Positions 30,178 to 38,979 of a stretch of 64,000 nucleotides of DNA are shown piece by piece. The DNA is from Pseudomonas serboccidentalis (GTDB taxonomy: Bacteria > Pseudomonadota > Gammaproteobacteria > Pseudomonadales > Pseudomonadaceae). Position 1 is the first letter of the stretch. Each line of letters starts with the position of its first letter. The stretch is from positions 2,786,498-2,850,497 of the forward strand of contig NZ_CP101655.1 in the NCBI RefSeq assembly GCF_028830055.1, given 5' to 3'. The notes below the pieces were generated by a model that did no database searches, was not told the origin of the DNA, and saw only the letters and a program-made list of their open reading frames with translations. Position numbers and translations under genes: made by a program.

Positions 30178-31449
30178 TCAGACCGTCGCCTGGCCGCGCA
30201 ACTGGCCGTCACCAACCACGATGTACTTCTCGCAGGTCAGTCCTTCGAGGCCCACCGGGCCGCGGGCGTGCAGCTTATCAGTAGAAATGCCGATCTCGGC
30301 ACCCAATCCGTATTCGAACCCATCGGCAAAGCACGTCGGGGTGTTGATCATCACCGACGCCGAATCGACTTCGGCCACGAAACGACGGGTGTCCGCGAGG
30401 TTTTCGCTGACGATCGAGTCGGTGTGGTGCGAGCCGTAATGGTTGATATGTTCGATGGCCTGGTCCAGCCCGTCGACCACACGAATCGACAGGATCGGCG
30501 CCAGATACTCGGTGTTCCAGTCGTCTTCGCTGGCCGCCACGGCGTCAATGATCGCCCGGGTGCGCTCGCAGCCACGCAGCTCGACGCCTTTTTCGCGGAA
30601 CTGGGCAGCCATCGACGGCAGGAAATCCTTCGCAACACTTTGATCGACGAGCAAGGTCTCCATCGCACCACAGATGCCATAACGGTAGGTCTTGGCATTG
30701 AAGGCGATGCGCTGGGCTTTCTCCAGATCGGCGTGGGCACTGACATAGACGTGGCAGATGCCGTCCAGGTGCTTGATCACCGGCACGCGGGCATCGCGGC
30801 TGATGCGCTCGATCAGGCCACGGCCACCGCGCGGCACGATCACGTCGACGTACTCGGGCATGGTGATCATCGCGCCAACGGCGGCACGGTCGGTGGTTTC
30901 GACCACTTGCACCACCGCTGCCGGCAATTCGGCCTCGGCCAGACCGCGCTGGATGCACGCGGCAATCGCCCGGTTGGAATGAATCGCCTCGGAGCCTCCA
31001 CGCAGGATGGTCGCGTTGCCCGACTTCAGGCACAGGCTGGCGGCATCGATGGTCACGTTGGGACGGGATTCGTAGATGATCCCGATCACGCCCAGCGGCA
31101 CGCGCATCTTGCCGACCTGAATGCCGGACGGGCGAAAGCTCATGTCGCGGATCGCACCGACCGGATCCGGCAATGCTGCGACCTGGCGCAAGCCGACGAT
31201 CATGCCGTCGATGCGCGCCGGGGTCAGTTCCAGACGTTCCAGCAGTGCCGGTTCCAGGCCATTGGCGCGGCCGGCGGCCAGGTCCTGTTCATTGGCGGCG
31301 GCCAGCTCGGCGCGTGCCGCGTCCAGGGCATTGGCTGCAGCCTGCAGGGCGCGGTTTTTCTGCGCGGTGCTGGCACGGCCGATGACCCGGGAAGCTTCGC
31401 GGGCGGCGCGACCCAATCGGGTCATGTAGTCAAGAACGGACTCAGTCAT
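30178..31449 (-). CDS. proA: Gamma-glutamyl phosphate reductase
   Basis: 423 residues from ATG 31449, full length. It reduces gamma-glutamyl phosphate to glutamate-5-semialdehyde in proline synthesis. ALDH superfamily; the catalytic Cys lies in [11 protein letters not shown] (about residue 260). The [17 protein letters not shown] and [18 protein letters not shown] blocks are conserved. It heads the minus-strand block and is divergent from mpg. The first gene of the proline pathway (proB) is not nearby, as is usual in pseudomonads. Confidence 0.96.
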   Translation of the reverse strand: MTESVLDYMTRLGRAAREASRVIGRASTAQKNRALQAAANALDAARAELAAANEQDLAAGRANGLEPALLERLELTPARIDGMIVGLRQVAALPDPVGAIRDMSFRPSGIQVGKMRVPLGVIGIIYESRPNVTIDAASLCLKSGNATILRGGSEAIHSNRAIAACIQRGLAEAELPAAVVQVVETTDRAAVGAMITMPEYVDVIVPRGGRGLIERISRDARVPVIKHLDGICHVYVSAHADLEKAQRIAFNAKTYRYGICGAMETLLVDQSVAKDFLPSMAAQFREKGVELRGCERTRAIIDAVAASEDDWNTEYLAPILSIRVVDGLDQAIEHINHYGSHHTDSIVSENLADTRRFVAEVDSASVMINTPTCFADGFEYGLGAEIGISTDKLHARGPVGLEGLTCEKYIVVGDGQLRGQATV

Positions 31450-31626
31450 GGTCTGCTGGGGTCTTGGCAAAGAGGAAAGCGGCAGATTATAGCTGTCGCG
31501 TCCCGGGACTAACAGCGGTGACAGGCGGATGGTCGAAATGGACTGCAATTTGCCGACGTTCAGCCGTAATTAAGCCTCGGATTGTTATCATCACGACCTC
31601 CTTCGCCTGGATAAACACCGTTTGCC

Positions 31627-32322
31627 ATGTCCAACCTGACCGTTCGCGCCACCGCCGAGCGCTTGCCTCTGGGCCTTCCGGACGCTTTTTTCGACCGTGA
31701 CGCGCAGCTGCTGGCCCGCGACCTGCTCGGCAAAGTCATCCGCCACCGGGTCGGCGATTTGTGGCTCAGCGCCCGGATCATTGAGACCGAGGCCTACTAC
31801 TGCGCGGAAAAAGGCAGTCATGCGTCCCTCGGCTACACGGAAAAGCGTAAGGCCTTGTTTCTGGATGGCGGGCACATCTATATGTATTACGCCCGCGGCG
31901 GTGATTCGCTGAACTTCAGCGCCCAAGGGCCGGGCAACGCGGTGCTGATCAAATCCGCCTACCCGTGGGTCGATGAAATCAGCGGGCCGGCGAGTCTGGC
32001 GCAAATGCTGCTGAACAACCCTGATGCTCAGGGGCGCCCACGGCCTTCGCAAAAGCTGTGCGCCGGCCAGACATTGCTGTGCAAGGCACTGGGATTGAAG
32101 GTGCCGGTGTGGGACGCCAAGCGTTTCGATCATGAAGTGCTGCTGGTGGAAGACACCGGGCCGGCGCCGGCGCAGATCATTCAAACCACCCGCCTGGGCA
32201 TCCCCCATGGCCGCGACGAACACCTGATGTACCGTTTCGTCGACGCCAGTTACGCACAATGGTGCACGCGGAACCCGCTACGTCGGGGTCAGGTCGAAGG
32301 GCGCGATTATTTCCTGCTGTGA
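31627..32322 (+). CDS. mpg: 3-methyladenine DNA glycosylase (AAG/MPG family)
   Basis: 231 residues. It excises alkylated purines in base-excision repair. AAG-fold landmarks: FFDRDAQLLARDLLGKVIRH near the N-terminus, the catalytic Glu in ARIIETEAYY, and the YMYYARG tyrosine-containing segment. The C-terminus (ARGLP-like EISGPASLAQML, then TTRLGIPHG) also matches. It resembles the human MPG type rather than AlkA or Tag. It is divergent from proA and followed by a REP pair. Confidence 0.93.
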   Translation: MSNLTVRATAERLPLGLPDAFFDRDAQLLARDLLGKVIRHRVGDLWLSARIIETEAYYCAEKGSHASLGYTEKRKALFLDGGHIYMYYARGGDSLNFSAQGPGNAVLIKSAYPWVDEISGPASLAQMLLNNPDAQGRPRPSQKLCAGQTLLCKALGLKVPVWDAKRFDHEVLLVEDTGPAPAQIIQTTRLGIPHGRDEHLMYRFVDASYAQWCTRNPLRRGQVEGRDYFLL

Positions 32323-32332
32323 AAAACATAAA

Positions 32333-32409
32333 CCTGTAGGAGCTGCCGCAGGCTGCGATCTTTGCTTCTGAAAGATCAAAAGATCGCAGCCTGCGGCAGC
32401 TCCTACAGG
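32333..32409. repeat. REP pair, family A, GATC-inside configuration
   Basis: CCTGTAGGAGCTGCCGCAGG outer arm with GATCTTT facing inward, spacer CTTCTGAA, then the inverted copy. The arm order is reversed relative to the copies at 18696 and 39674. It lies between the tandem genes mpg and the DedA-PAP2 gene. Confidence 0.9.
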
Positions 32410-32436
32410 GATCATCATTGATTTGGAGTTGTTTGT

Positions 32437-33753
32437 ATGGGCCCATGGCTCGATAGCGTGACCGGGTGGCTTGCCGCCAATCCGCAGTGGCTGGCCGCAG
32501 CGGTGTTTATCGTCGCCTGCGTGGAGTGCCTGGCGATTGCCGGGCTGATCGTGCCGGGCACGGTGTTGCTGTTTGCTGTCGCCGTATTGGCTGGCAGTGG
32601 CGCGCTGTCGTTGAGCGAAACCCTGCTGCTGGGCTTTCTCGGCGGGATTCTGGGCGACATGATTTCGTACTTCCTCGGCCGGCATTTCCACCAGAACATC
32701 CGCCGCCTGCCGGGGCTACGCCACCATCCGGAGTGGATGGCCGGCGCCGAGACCTACTTCCAGCGCTACGGCATCGCCAGCCTGCTGGTCGGGCGTTTTA
32801 TCGGCCCGTTGCGGCCGATGCTGCCGATGGTCGCCGGCATGTGCGACATGCCCTTCCCGCGCTTTGCCGCCGTCAGCCTGCTGGCCGCGGCCGGCTGGAG
32901 CGTCGCCTACCTGCTGCCGGGCTGGGCCACTGGCGCGGCGATCCGCTTGCCGCTGCCGGAAGGTTTCTGGCTGCAGGCCGGCATCGTCGCCGCCAGTATC
33001 GCGGTGATGGTCGGCCTGAGCGTCAACAGCAGCTTGCGCCAGCATCGCCGGGCGACCGTCTGGATCAGCAGCATGAGCCTATTGATTCTGATCGGGCTGT
33101 TCGTTGGCTATCCGTATCTGAGCGCCCTCGATCAGGGTGTCATGACATTGGTACAGGAACATCGTCAGCCGATGCTGGATGAAATCGCGGTGACGCTCAC
33201 CCTGATCGGTGAATTCCACAACATGCTGATGTTCAGCGCCCTGCTCACCGGTCTGTTGCTGCTGTGCCGGCAATGGCGCCAGGCAATCTTTGCCGGCGGT
33301 ACGCTACTGTGCACGGCGCTGCTCAACACGGTCACCAAACAGTTTTTCGCCCGGGTCCGCCCGGAAGTGCTGACCGATCCGCTGACCAGTTACAGCATGC
33401 CCAGCGGCCATGCCTCGGGTTCGTTCGCGCTGTTTCTGGTGCTCGCGGTCCTCGCCGGGCGCGGCCAACCGCCGCGCATGCGCCTGACCTGGCTGCTGCT
33501 CGGCTGTATACCGGCGCTGTCGATTGCCTTGTCGCGGGTGTATCTGGGCGCGCACTGGCCGACGGATATCCTGGCGGGCGCGATGCTCGCGGCGTGCGTG
33601 TGTGCAGCAGGCCTGTGGCTGAGTCAGCGCCAGACGCCGCTCAACCCGATGCCGTTCAAAGTCTGGTGGCTGATTCTGCCGGCGCTGCTGGTGCTGTTCA
33701 GCCTGTTCGTCCTGCGCCATTTGCCGCACACGATGTTGCGTTACGCCTATTGA
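32437..33753 (+). CDS. DedA-PAP2 fusion membrane protein
   Basis: 438 residues. The N-terminal half (about 1-215) is a DedA/SNARE-associated domain with VECLAIAGLIVPGTVLL, ILGDMISYFLGR and RFIGPLRPMLPMVAGM, a family of lipid-carrier flippases/transporters. The C-terminal half (about 225-400) is a PAP2 phosphatase with the three motifs KQFFARVRPE, MPSGHASGSF and SRVYLGAHWPTD, all catalytic residues present. Joining a flippase-like and a lipid-phosphatase domain suggests handling of undecaprenyl pyrophosphate or another lipid phosphate. That role is inference. Confidence 0.9.
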   Translation: MGPWLDSVTGWLAANPQWLAAAVFIVACVECLAIAGLIVPGTVLLFAVAVLAGSGALSLSETLLLGFLGGILGDMISYFLGRHFHQNIRRLPGLRHHPEWMAGAETYFQRYGIASLLVGRFIGPLRPMLPMVAGMCDMPFPRFAAVSLLAAAGWSVAYLLPGWATGAAIRLPLPEGFWLQAGIVAASIAVMVGLSVNSSLRQHRRATVWISSMSLLILIGLFVGYPYLSALDQGVMTLVQEHRQPMLDEIAVTLTLIGEFHNMLMFSALLTGLLLLCRQWRQAIFAGGTLLCTALLNTVTKQFFARVRPEVLTDPLTSYSMPSGHASGSFALFLVLAVLAGRGQPPRMRLTWLLLGCIPALSIALSRVYLGAHWPTDILAGAMLAACVCAAGLWLSQRQTPLNPMPFKVWWLILPALLVLFSLFVLRHLPHTMLRYAY

Positions 33754-33808
33754 TGACAACGTTGATGAAGCGCCGCCGAGATTGCCGGATCAATTCGGTT
33801 GGCGCTCA

Positions 33809-34381
33809 TCATCCTTCTTCGGGTCTGTCGATAACTTTCAGAATAAACGTAACCGGCGTGTTATTGAACGCATCATGCTGACTCATATTGGGATCAACAT
33901 CCTTGAAGTAGCGTCTACCATTTTCACTGGCCAGGTATATCGCGTTACGCCCCTTAGCCGCGAGAGCAACATGACAGGGACCTTTATCCAGATCGCTGAA
34001 CCGGGCATTCTCTACATCATGTTTCACCAACGTGAATTGACTACCCTGAGCAATATCACCGACAAAAACATGGCGAGCAGACTGACTGATCGCCAAGTAC
34101 CCCTGATCATAATCACCTTTTAAAATCGTCTGAATGACATACTTGTCACCTTGGGGTGTAAACCTGAGCAACAGCGGTTTGTCATCTTCATGATCAGCCA
34201 ATGTAAGAAAGTCCGAACCCTCGCGACTGGCAAGAGCGGCTTCGACCTCCAGCCGCTCGCGCCTGATGATCCGCGAATCGCGCAGACGCTGCTTCAGGCG
34301 CTGCTGACTAAGCACTACCGGCAGGCCGTCGACATAAAGATTTACTGTAAATGAATTGTTATTGATATTTATTAGAGACAT
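33809..34381 (-). CDS. Unknown protein, AT-rich orphan gene
   Basis: 190 residues from ATG 34381 (MSLININNNSF); an upstream start at 34417 is possible. No signal peptide, membrane helix or cysteine motif. The second half has two similar strand-rich units (YLAISQSARHVFVGD...QFTLVK and HVALAAKGRNAIYLA...TFILKVID), which recall a beta-trefoil-like or lectin-like fold. That is a visual guess. Base composition is clearly more AT-rich than the neighbours, and codons such as ATA/TTA/AAT are frequent at the start. It is probably co-oriented with the small gene at 34450. It may be acquired DNA. Confidence 0.6.
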   Translation of the reverse strand: MSLININNNSFTVNLYVDGLPVVLSQQRLKQRLRDSRIIRRERLEVEAALASREGSDFLTLADHEDDKPLLLRFTPQGDKYVIQTILKGDYDQGYLAISQSARHVFVGDIAQGSQFTLVKHDVENARFSDLDKGPCHVALAAKGRNAIYLASENGRRYFKDVDPNMSQHDAFNNTPVTFILKVIDRPEEG

Positions 34382-34449
34382 AAAAACACTCACACAGACG
34401 CCAGACTGTCTATCCACGACAATCGCGAGTCTTTATTAAAATATTGGGT

Positions 34450-34683
34450 TTACCTGGATGCGCCGGCTGCCATAAAACTGGCCGCTGTCATTGAAACTCT
34501 CGGCATATCGCCTTCAGGGATTTTAGCTGCCCTTCTTTTGCGACGAGCGATGACCATCAGGTCAGCGTAAACACCGGCCGCCTCAATAACGTTTGTAACG
34601 TTGCGATCGGTATCTGCGTGTTTGAAAATATACTTTCCCGCTATGTCATCCCAAAACGCCCATTCGTCCTCGTAAACAGTCAT
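34450..34683 (-). CDS. Small unknown protein
   Basis: 77 residues from ATG 34683, with AAGGATGAAG as ribosome-binding site. It is acidic at the N-terminus (MTVYEDEWAFWDDIAG) and basic near the middle (ARRKRRAAK). No known domain recognised. It lies 68 bases upstream of the AT-rich unknown at 33809 in the same orientation, so the two may be co-transcribed. It lies in the same AT-rich patch between housekeeping genes. Confidence 0.55.
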   Translation of the reverse strand: MTVYEDEWAFWDDIAGKYIFKHADTDRNVTNVIEAAGVYADLMVIARRKRRAAKIPEGDMPRVSMTAASFMAAGASR

Positions 34684-34797
34684 GACTTCATCCTTACAAT
34701 TATTAAGACCACCAACTTCCTGTTGATGAATAAAAAGTAAGGCAAAGACGAAAGCAAAACAATACTGGCAGAGGCCGCGAGTTAATTCAGAGTGCAA

Positions 34798-35394
34798 CTA
34801 CGCGAACAATTCGCCCTGCAACTCATCGAGCAGCGCCTGGATCGCATCCAGCCGCTGCTGCGGATCGTCGAGTTGCAGCAGGTCAATCTTGTCTTCTTCG
34901 GCGAACGGCAGCAGATACGCCAACTGATTGGCCAGCGACTGCTGCCCCAGCGCTTCGTTGCCCATGTTCAACGCCTCGACCATCGGGTGCTCGGCCAAGG
35001 CCCTGAGCAGCGCCACCAGATCGGCGTCTTCATCCTGCAACGGTTGTTCCGGCTCATCGTCGAGCCATTCGACGTCGGCGAGGATCAGTTGATCGCGCTG
35101 CACTTCAGTGCGCAGCACATGGAAACGTCGCCCGCCCTGCACGCGAATCCCCAGCAGGCCATTGTCCTGCTGCTGGAAATCGGTGATCCGCGCTTCACAG
35201 CCGACCAGAGCAAAACCTTGTGGTGCGACGCCAACTTCGTGACCGTCGAGAATGCACACCACGCCGAAGCCGCCACCCTGTTTCATACAGCGACCAATCA
35301 TGTCCAGGTAACGCGCCTCGAAGATCTGCAAGTCGAGGTTGCAGCCGGGAAACAGCACCGTGTTCAGCGGGAAAAGCGGCAGACTCATAGACAT
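34798..35394 (-). CDS. LON substrate-binding-domain protein
   Basis: 198 residues. It consists of the Lon protease N-terminal domain alone: SLPLFPLNTVLFPGCNLDLQIFEARYLDMI at the start, then GRRFHVL and a helical C-terminal part (LANQLAYLLPFAEEDKIDLL). The ATPase and Ser-Lys protease domains are absent, as in stand-alone YcaC/cereblon-like members. Such proteins may act as adaptors or substrate binders; no function is established. lrgB ends 4 bases upstream, so it probably shares the lrgA-lrgB transcript. A start at 35388 is equally possible. Confidence 0.88.
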   Translation of the reverse strand: MSMSLPLFPLNTVLFPGCNLDLQIFEARYLDMIGRCMKQGGGFGVVCILDGHEVGVAPQGFALVGCEARITDFQQQDNGLLGIRVQGGRRFHVLRTEVQRDQLILADVEWLDDEPEQPLQDEDADLVALLRALAEHPMVEALNMGNEALGQQSLANQLAYLLPFAEEDKIDLLQLDDPQQRLDAIQALLDELQGELFA

Positions 35395-35398
35395 TTCC

Positions 35399-36115
35399 TT
35401 AGACCACCATCGACACCGCCAACGGCAGGAATACCGCCGTGGCCACGCCCATCAAACTCATCGCCAGCGCCGCAAAGGCGCCGCATTCATCACTTTCCTG
35501 CAAGGCCACAGAGGTGCCGACCGCGTGCGCGGTCATGCCCAACGCCATGCCACGCGCCTCCGGGCTGTGCACGCCGAGGCGGGTCAGCAACGCCGGGCCG
35601 AAGATCGCGCCGATCACCCCGGTGATCAACACGAACACCGCCGCCAGCGCCGCGACTCCACCGATCTGTTCGGCCACCAGCATCGCAATCGGCGAGGTCA
35701 CCGACTTCGGCGCCATGGTCATCAGAATCATGTGCTCGGCGCCAAACCACCAGCCCAGCAACACACCCATGCCCGTGGCGACCACCCCGCCTATCACCAG
35801 CGTAGTAAAAATCGGCCAGAACAATTGGCGGATGCGTTTGAGGTTGAGATACAGCGGCACTGCCAGCGCCACTGTCGCCGGGCCCAGCAAAATGCTGAGG
35901 ATCTCGGTGCTCTTGCGGTACTCGGCGTAAGTCAGGCCGCAGCCGACCAGCACACCGATCACCAACAGCATGGAGACCAGAACCGGTTGCAGAAAGATCC
36001 AGCGGGTTTTCTCGAACGCCGCCAGCACCAGTTGATAGGCACCCAGGGTGATGCCGATGCCGAACAGCGGGTGATGGATCACCGAGACCCAGGCGCCTTG
36101 CCAATCGAAGAGCAT
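35399..36115 (-). CDS. lrgB: LrgB/CidB-family membrane protein
   Basis: 238 residues with six or more hydrophobic helices and the family block SVTSPIAMLVAEQIGG plus GMALGMTAHAVGTS. LrgB works with the holin-like LrgA. In Gram-positives the pair modulates murein hydrolase export and pyruvate/glycolate uptake; in Gram-negatives the role is less clear (plant PLGG1 is a glycolate carrier). Its ATG shares one base with the lrgA stop. Confidence 0.9.
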   Translation of the reverse strand: MLFDWQGAWVSVIHHPLFGIGITLGAYQLVLAAFEKTRWIFLQPVLVSMLLVIGVLVGCGLTYAEYRKSTEILSILLGPATVALAVPLYLNLKRIRQLFWPIFTTLVIGGVVATGMGVLLGWWFGAEHMILMTMAPKSVTSPIAMLVAEQIGGVAALAAVFVLITGVIGAIFGPALLTRLGVHSPEARGMALGMTAHAVGTSVALQESDECGAFAALAMSLMGVATAVFLPLAVSMVV

Positions 36116-36477
36116 CAGGACTCCTCCGAGTGCGGCGCGTGTCGCTTGACCAGGCGCTGCATCAGCACCCCGGCGAAGGCCATCGACAGGATCAGCGACA
36201 GCACCAGTGCGCCGACAATCGCCCAGAAATCGGCGGCAATGTCGCTCGCATAAACCATCACGCCCACCGCCGGCGGCACCAGCAGCAACGGCAGATAACG
36301 CAGCAGGCTGCCGGCCGCCAGGTTCAGCGGCTCGCCGACTTCACCGCGAATGATCAGGAACACCAGCAACAGCAGCAGGCCGATGATCGGCCCCGGCAGC
36401 ACCGGCAACAGCAAATGGTTGAGCGCCGTGCCGAGCAGTTGGAACAGCACCAGCATGGTCAGGCCACGTAACAACAT
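36115..36477 (-). CDS. lrgA: LrgA/CidA holin-like protein
   Basis: 120 residues from ATG 36477, with GGGGGAGA upstream. Four hydrophobic helices and the family signature LPVLPGPIIGLLLLLVFL, followed by PLLLVPPAVGVMVY. Holin-like integral membrane protein paired with lrgB (TGATG junction). It is divergent from the MaoC hydratase gene across 180 bases. No LysR/LytTR regulator gene is adjacent. Confidence 0.9.
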   Translation of the reverse strand: MLLRGLTMLVLFQLLGTALNHLLLPVLPGPIIGLLLLLVFLIIRGEVGEPLNLAAGSLLRYLPLLLVPPAVGVMVYASDIAADFWAIVGALVLSLILSMAFAGVLMQRLVKRHAPHSEES

Positions 36478-36657
36478 CAGACATCTCCCCCCGCAAGTCA
36501 TCGGCATTATAAGCACGGCAGCGCTATGGATCGGCATTCGCCAAAAGCATGGTCGGTTGACCGGAGCAAATCGCCATGTTGATCTACAGTGGTTCGCAGG
36601 GCGGTCAAATCCCCCACCTGAAAAACTATAAAACCGATGAACCCAAGGAGAGTCTCA

Positions 36658-37113
36658 ATGCCCTATGTTCCCGTTGCAGAGCTCAAAGATTATGTCGGCA
36701 AGGAACTCGGACGTTCCGAATGGCTCACCATCGATCAGGAGCGCATCAACCTGTTCGCCGAAGCCACCGGGGATTATCAGTTCATCCATGTCGATCCGGT
36801 CAAAGCCGCGCAAACGCCATTTGGCAGCACCATTGCCCACGGTTTCCTGTCGCTGTCGCTGATCCCCAAACTGATGGAAGACATCCTCGTGCTGCCGCAA
36901 GGCCTGAAGATGGTGGTCAACTACGGTCTGGACAGTGTGCGTTTCATCCAGCCAGTGAAGGTCAATTCAAAAGTTCGCCTGAAGGTCGATCTGGCCGAAG
37001 TGACCGAGAAGAAACCCGGTCAATGGCTGCTCAAGGCCACCGCCACGCTTGAGATAGAGGGCTCGGACAAACCGGCCTACATCGCCGAGCCGCTGTCGCT
37101 CTGCTTCGTTTGA
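36658..37113 (+). CDS. MaoC-like (R)-hydratase / hotdog-fold dehydratase
   Basis: 151 residues from ATG 36658 with AAGGAGAG upstream. Hydratase-2 motif in FAEATGDYQFIHVDPVKA, with the Asp/His pair seen in PhaJ and MaoC proteins, then FGSTIAHGFLSLSL. It probably hydrates trans-2-enoyl-CoA to (R)-3-hydroxyacyl-CoA, feeding fatty-acid or PHA metabolism. The exact chain length is unknown. Standing alone between lrgA and the MORN-C13 gene, it has no pathway neighbours. Confidence 0.87.
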   Translation: MPYVPVAELKDYVGKELGRSEWLTIDQERINLFAEATGDYQFIHVDPVKAAQTPFGSTIAHGFLSLSLIPKLMEDILVLPQGLKMVVNYGLDSVRFIQPVKVNSKVRLKVDLAEVTEKKPGQWLLKATATLEIEGSDKPAYIAEPLSLCFV

Positions 37114-37224
37114 GTCACCGGATGCGAAACAGCGCACGCTGTTTCGCATCAGCGCTGTTTTTACCGGCTGTATAAGGTCACATAGCTGCGGCATACTCGG
37201 TCGCCTAATTGCCCGGATCCCGCT

Positions 37225-38952
37225 ATGCGCCCACTCGCTTCCCTTGCACCCCTTGCCCTGATCCTGATGCTCACCGCGTGCGGCGACGGCGAATCGCTGT
37301 TGCCTCCGGATGCGCGCCTGCCGGACGGCGGACGCTATCGCGGCGAACTGGTCAACGGCTTGCTGCAAGGCCAGGGCCGGGTCGACTATCCCAACGGCAG
37401 TTGGTACGCCGGGCAGTTCGACAAGGGCCAATGGCATGGCCAGGGTGAGTGGCACGGCAGTAACGGCGAGATCTATCGCGGCCAGTTCCAGCAGGGCCTG
37501 TTCGATGGTCAGGGCAGTCTGACCACCAACGCCAGCAGTTACACCGGCGGCTTCAGGCAGGGCCGGCGCGACGGCGAAGGTACCCTCAAGGAAAACGCCA
37601 TGACCTACCGTGGCGAGTTCAAGGCCGACCAGTATTCCGGGCTGGGCCGCCTGGAAATGGACGACGGCAGCTCGTATCAGGGCCAGTTCGCCCACGGCAA
37701 ACCCAACGGCGAAGGCCAACGCGGCGACGCCAGCGGCAACTCGTTCAGCGGCCATTTCGTCAACGGCCAGCTCGAAGGCAATGGCACCTTCAACAGTGCC
37801 GATGGCGACATCTATGTCGGTGGTTTCAAGAACAGCCAGTTGCACGGCAAGGGCCGCTATGAAAACGCCGATGGCGACGTGTGGCTCGGCCAGTTCAAGG
37901 AAGGCGCACTGACCGGCAAGGGTGAACTGATCGGCACCGACGGCAGCCATTACATCGGCTACTTCAATGACTGGCGCTTCAGCGGTCAGGGCCGTTTGAA
38001 TCTGTCGGACGGCAGCTTCTACATTGGCGGTTTCGACAACGACAGCTACGCCGGACGCGGCACCCTGGTGCTGACCGATGGCACCGTACTCAGCGGCACC
38101 TGGATCAACAGCCAACGGGTGCGCGACGCCGACGGCAAGCTCCTGCCCGACATCCTCGAACTCGGTTTGCTGGCTCAGGGCCGCCTGCTCGATGACGCGC
38201 TGTCCGCCGTGCCCGCCTCGACGCCGGCGGTCGAGCTGTACACCCTGACCCTCGGTGGCGACGGCAAGCAAAGCGTGTTCCTGCGCGAATCCGACTACGT
38301 CGCCAACATGCTCACCACGCGTTTCGGTGCTTACGGCCAGATTCGTCTGGTCAACCACCGCGACCACCTCGGCGACCGGCCGATGGCCACCCGCGAAAAC
38401 CTGCGCCGCGCCGCGCAGACCCTGGCCGAACGCAGTGGCCCGGAAGATCTGGTGTTCATCTACCTGACCAGCCACGGCACCGCCGAACACGAACTGGTGC
38501 TCGACCAGCCGCGCATGGAGCTGGCCGACCTGCCCGCCGATGAACTCGCCGCCGTGCTCGCACCGCTGAAAAATCGCGACAAGGTGATCGTGATTTCATC
38601 GTGCTATTCCGGTGGTTTCATCCCTGCTTTGAAAGATGAGCGCACACTGATCATGACCGCCTCGCGTGCCGATCGTGTGTCGTTCGGCTGCTCGGAAGAA
38701 GCCAACTTCACCTACTTCGGCGACGCCTTGTTCGCCCAGGCGCTGAACCAGACCGACGATCTGGAACAAGCCTTCAAACTGGCCAAGGCCACCGTTGCCG
38801 AGCGTGAACTGGCCGACAATTTCGAAGCCTCGGAACCACAGATCTGGGCACCCAAGACTGTGCTGTCGCACTGGCAACTGCTGCGCAAACAGCAAGCAAG
38901 AAAAGCTTTGCAAAGCGCTGCATTGAACGACGGAGCGACAAACAGCAACTAA
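37225..38952 (+). CDS. MORN-repeat lipoprotein with C13 (legumain/GPI8-type) peptidase domain
   Basis: 575 residues. Lipobox LTAC gives a lipidated Cys19. Residues about 32-306 are twelve consecutive 23-residue MORN repeats (each with a core like YRGELVNG/YAGQFDKG). A C13 clan-CD peptidase follows (about 330-555). His417 lies in TSHGTAEHE and Cys460 in SSCYSGGF; the 43-residue spacing resembles GPI8/legumain. Both catalytic residues are intact. MORN repeats bind lipid or form rods in other proteins. The likely picture is an envelope-tethered cysteine peptidase, but the target is unknown. I recall C13 genes at the equivalent place in other pseudomonads. Confidence 0.88.
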   Translation: MRPLASLAPLALILMLTACGDGESLLPPDARLPDGGRYRGELVNGLLQGQGRVDYPNGSWYAGQFDKGQWHGQGEWHGSNGEIYRGQFQQGLFDGQGSLTTNASSYTGGFRQGRRDGEGTLKENAMTYRGEFKADQYSGLGRLEMDDGSSYQGQFAHGKPNGEGQRGDASGNSFSGHFVNGQLEGNGTFNSADGDIYVGGFKNSQLHGKGRYENADGDVWLGQFKEGALTGKGELIGTDGSHYIGYFNDWRFSGQGRLNLSDGSFYIGGFDNDSYAGRGTLVLTDGTVLSGTWINSQRVRDADGKLLPDILELGLLAQGRLLDDALSAVPASTPAVELYTLTLGGDGKQSVFLRESDYVANMLTTRFGAYGQIRLVNHRDHLGDRPMATRENLRRAAQTLAERSGPEDLVFIYLTSHGTAEHELVLDQPRMELADLPADELAAVLAPLKNRDKVIVISSCYSGGFIPALKDERTLIMTASRADRVSFGCSEEANFTYFGDALFAQALNQTDDLEQAFKLAKATVAERELADNFEASEPQIWAPKTVLSHWQLLRKQQARKALQSAALNDGATNSN

Positions 38953-38979
38953 GCTGAACAGTATCAAGGGAGAGACACA

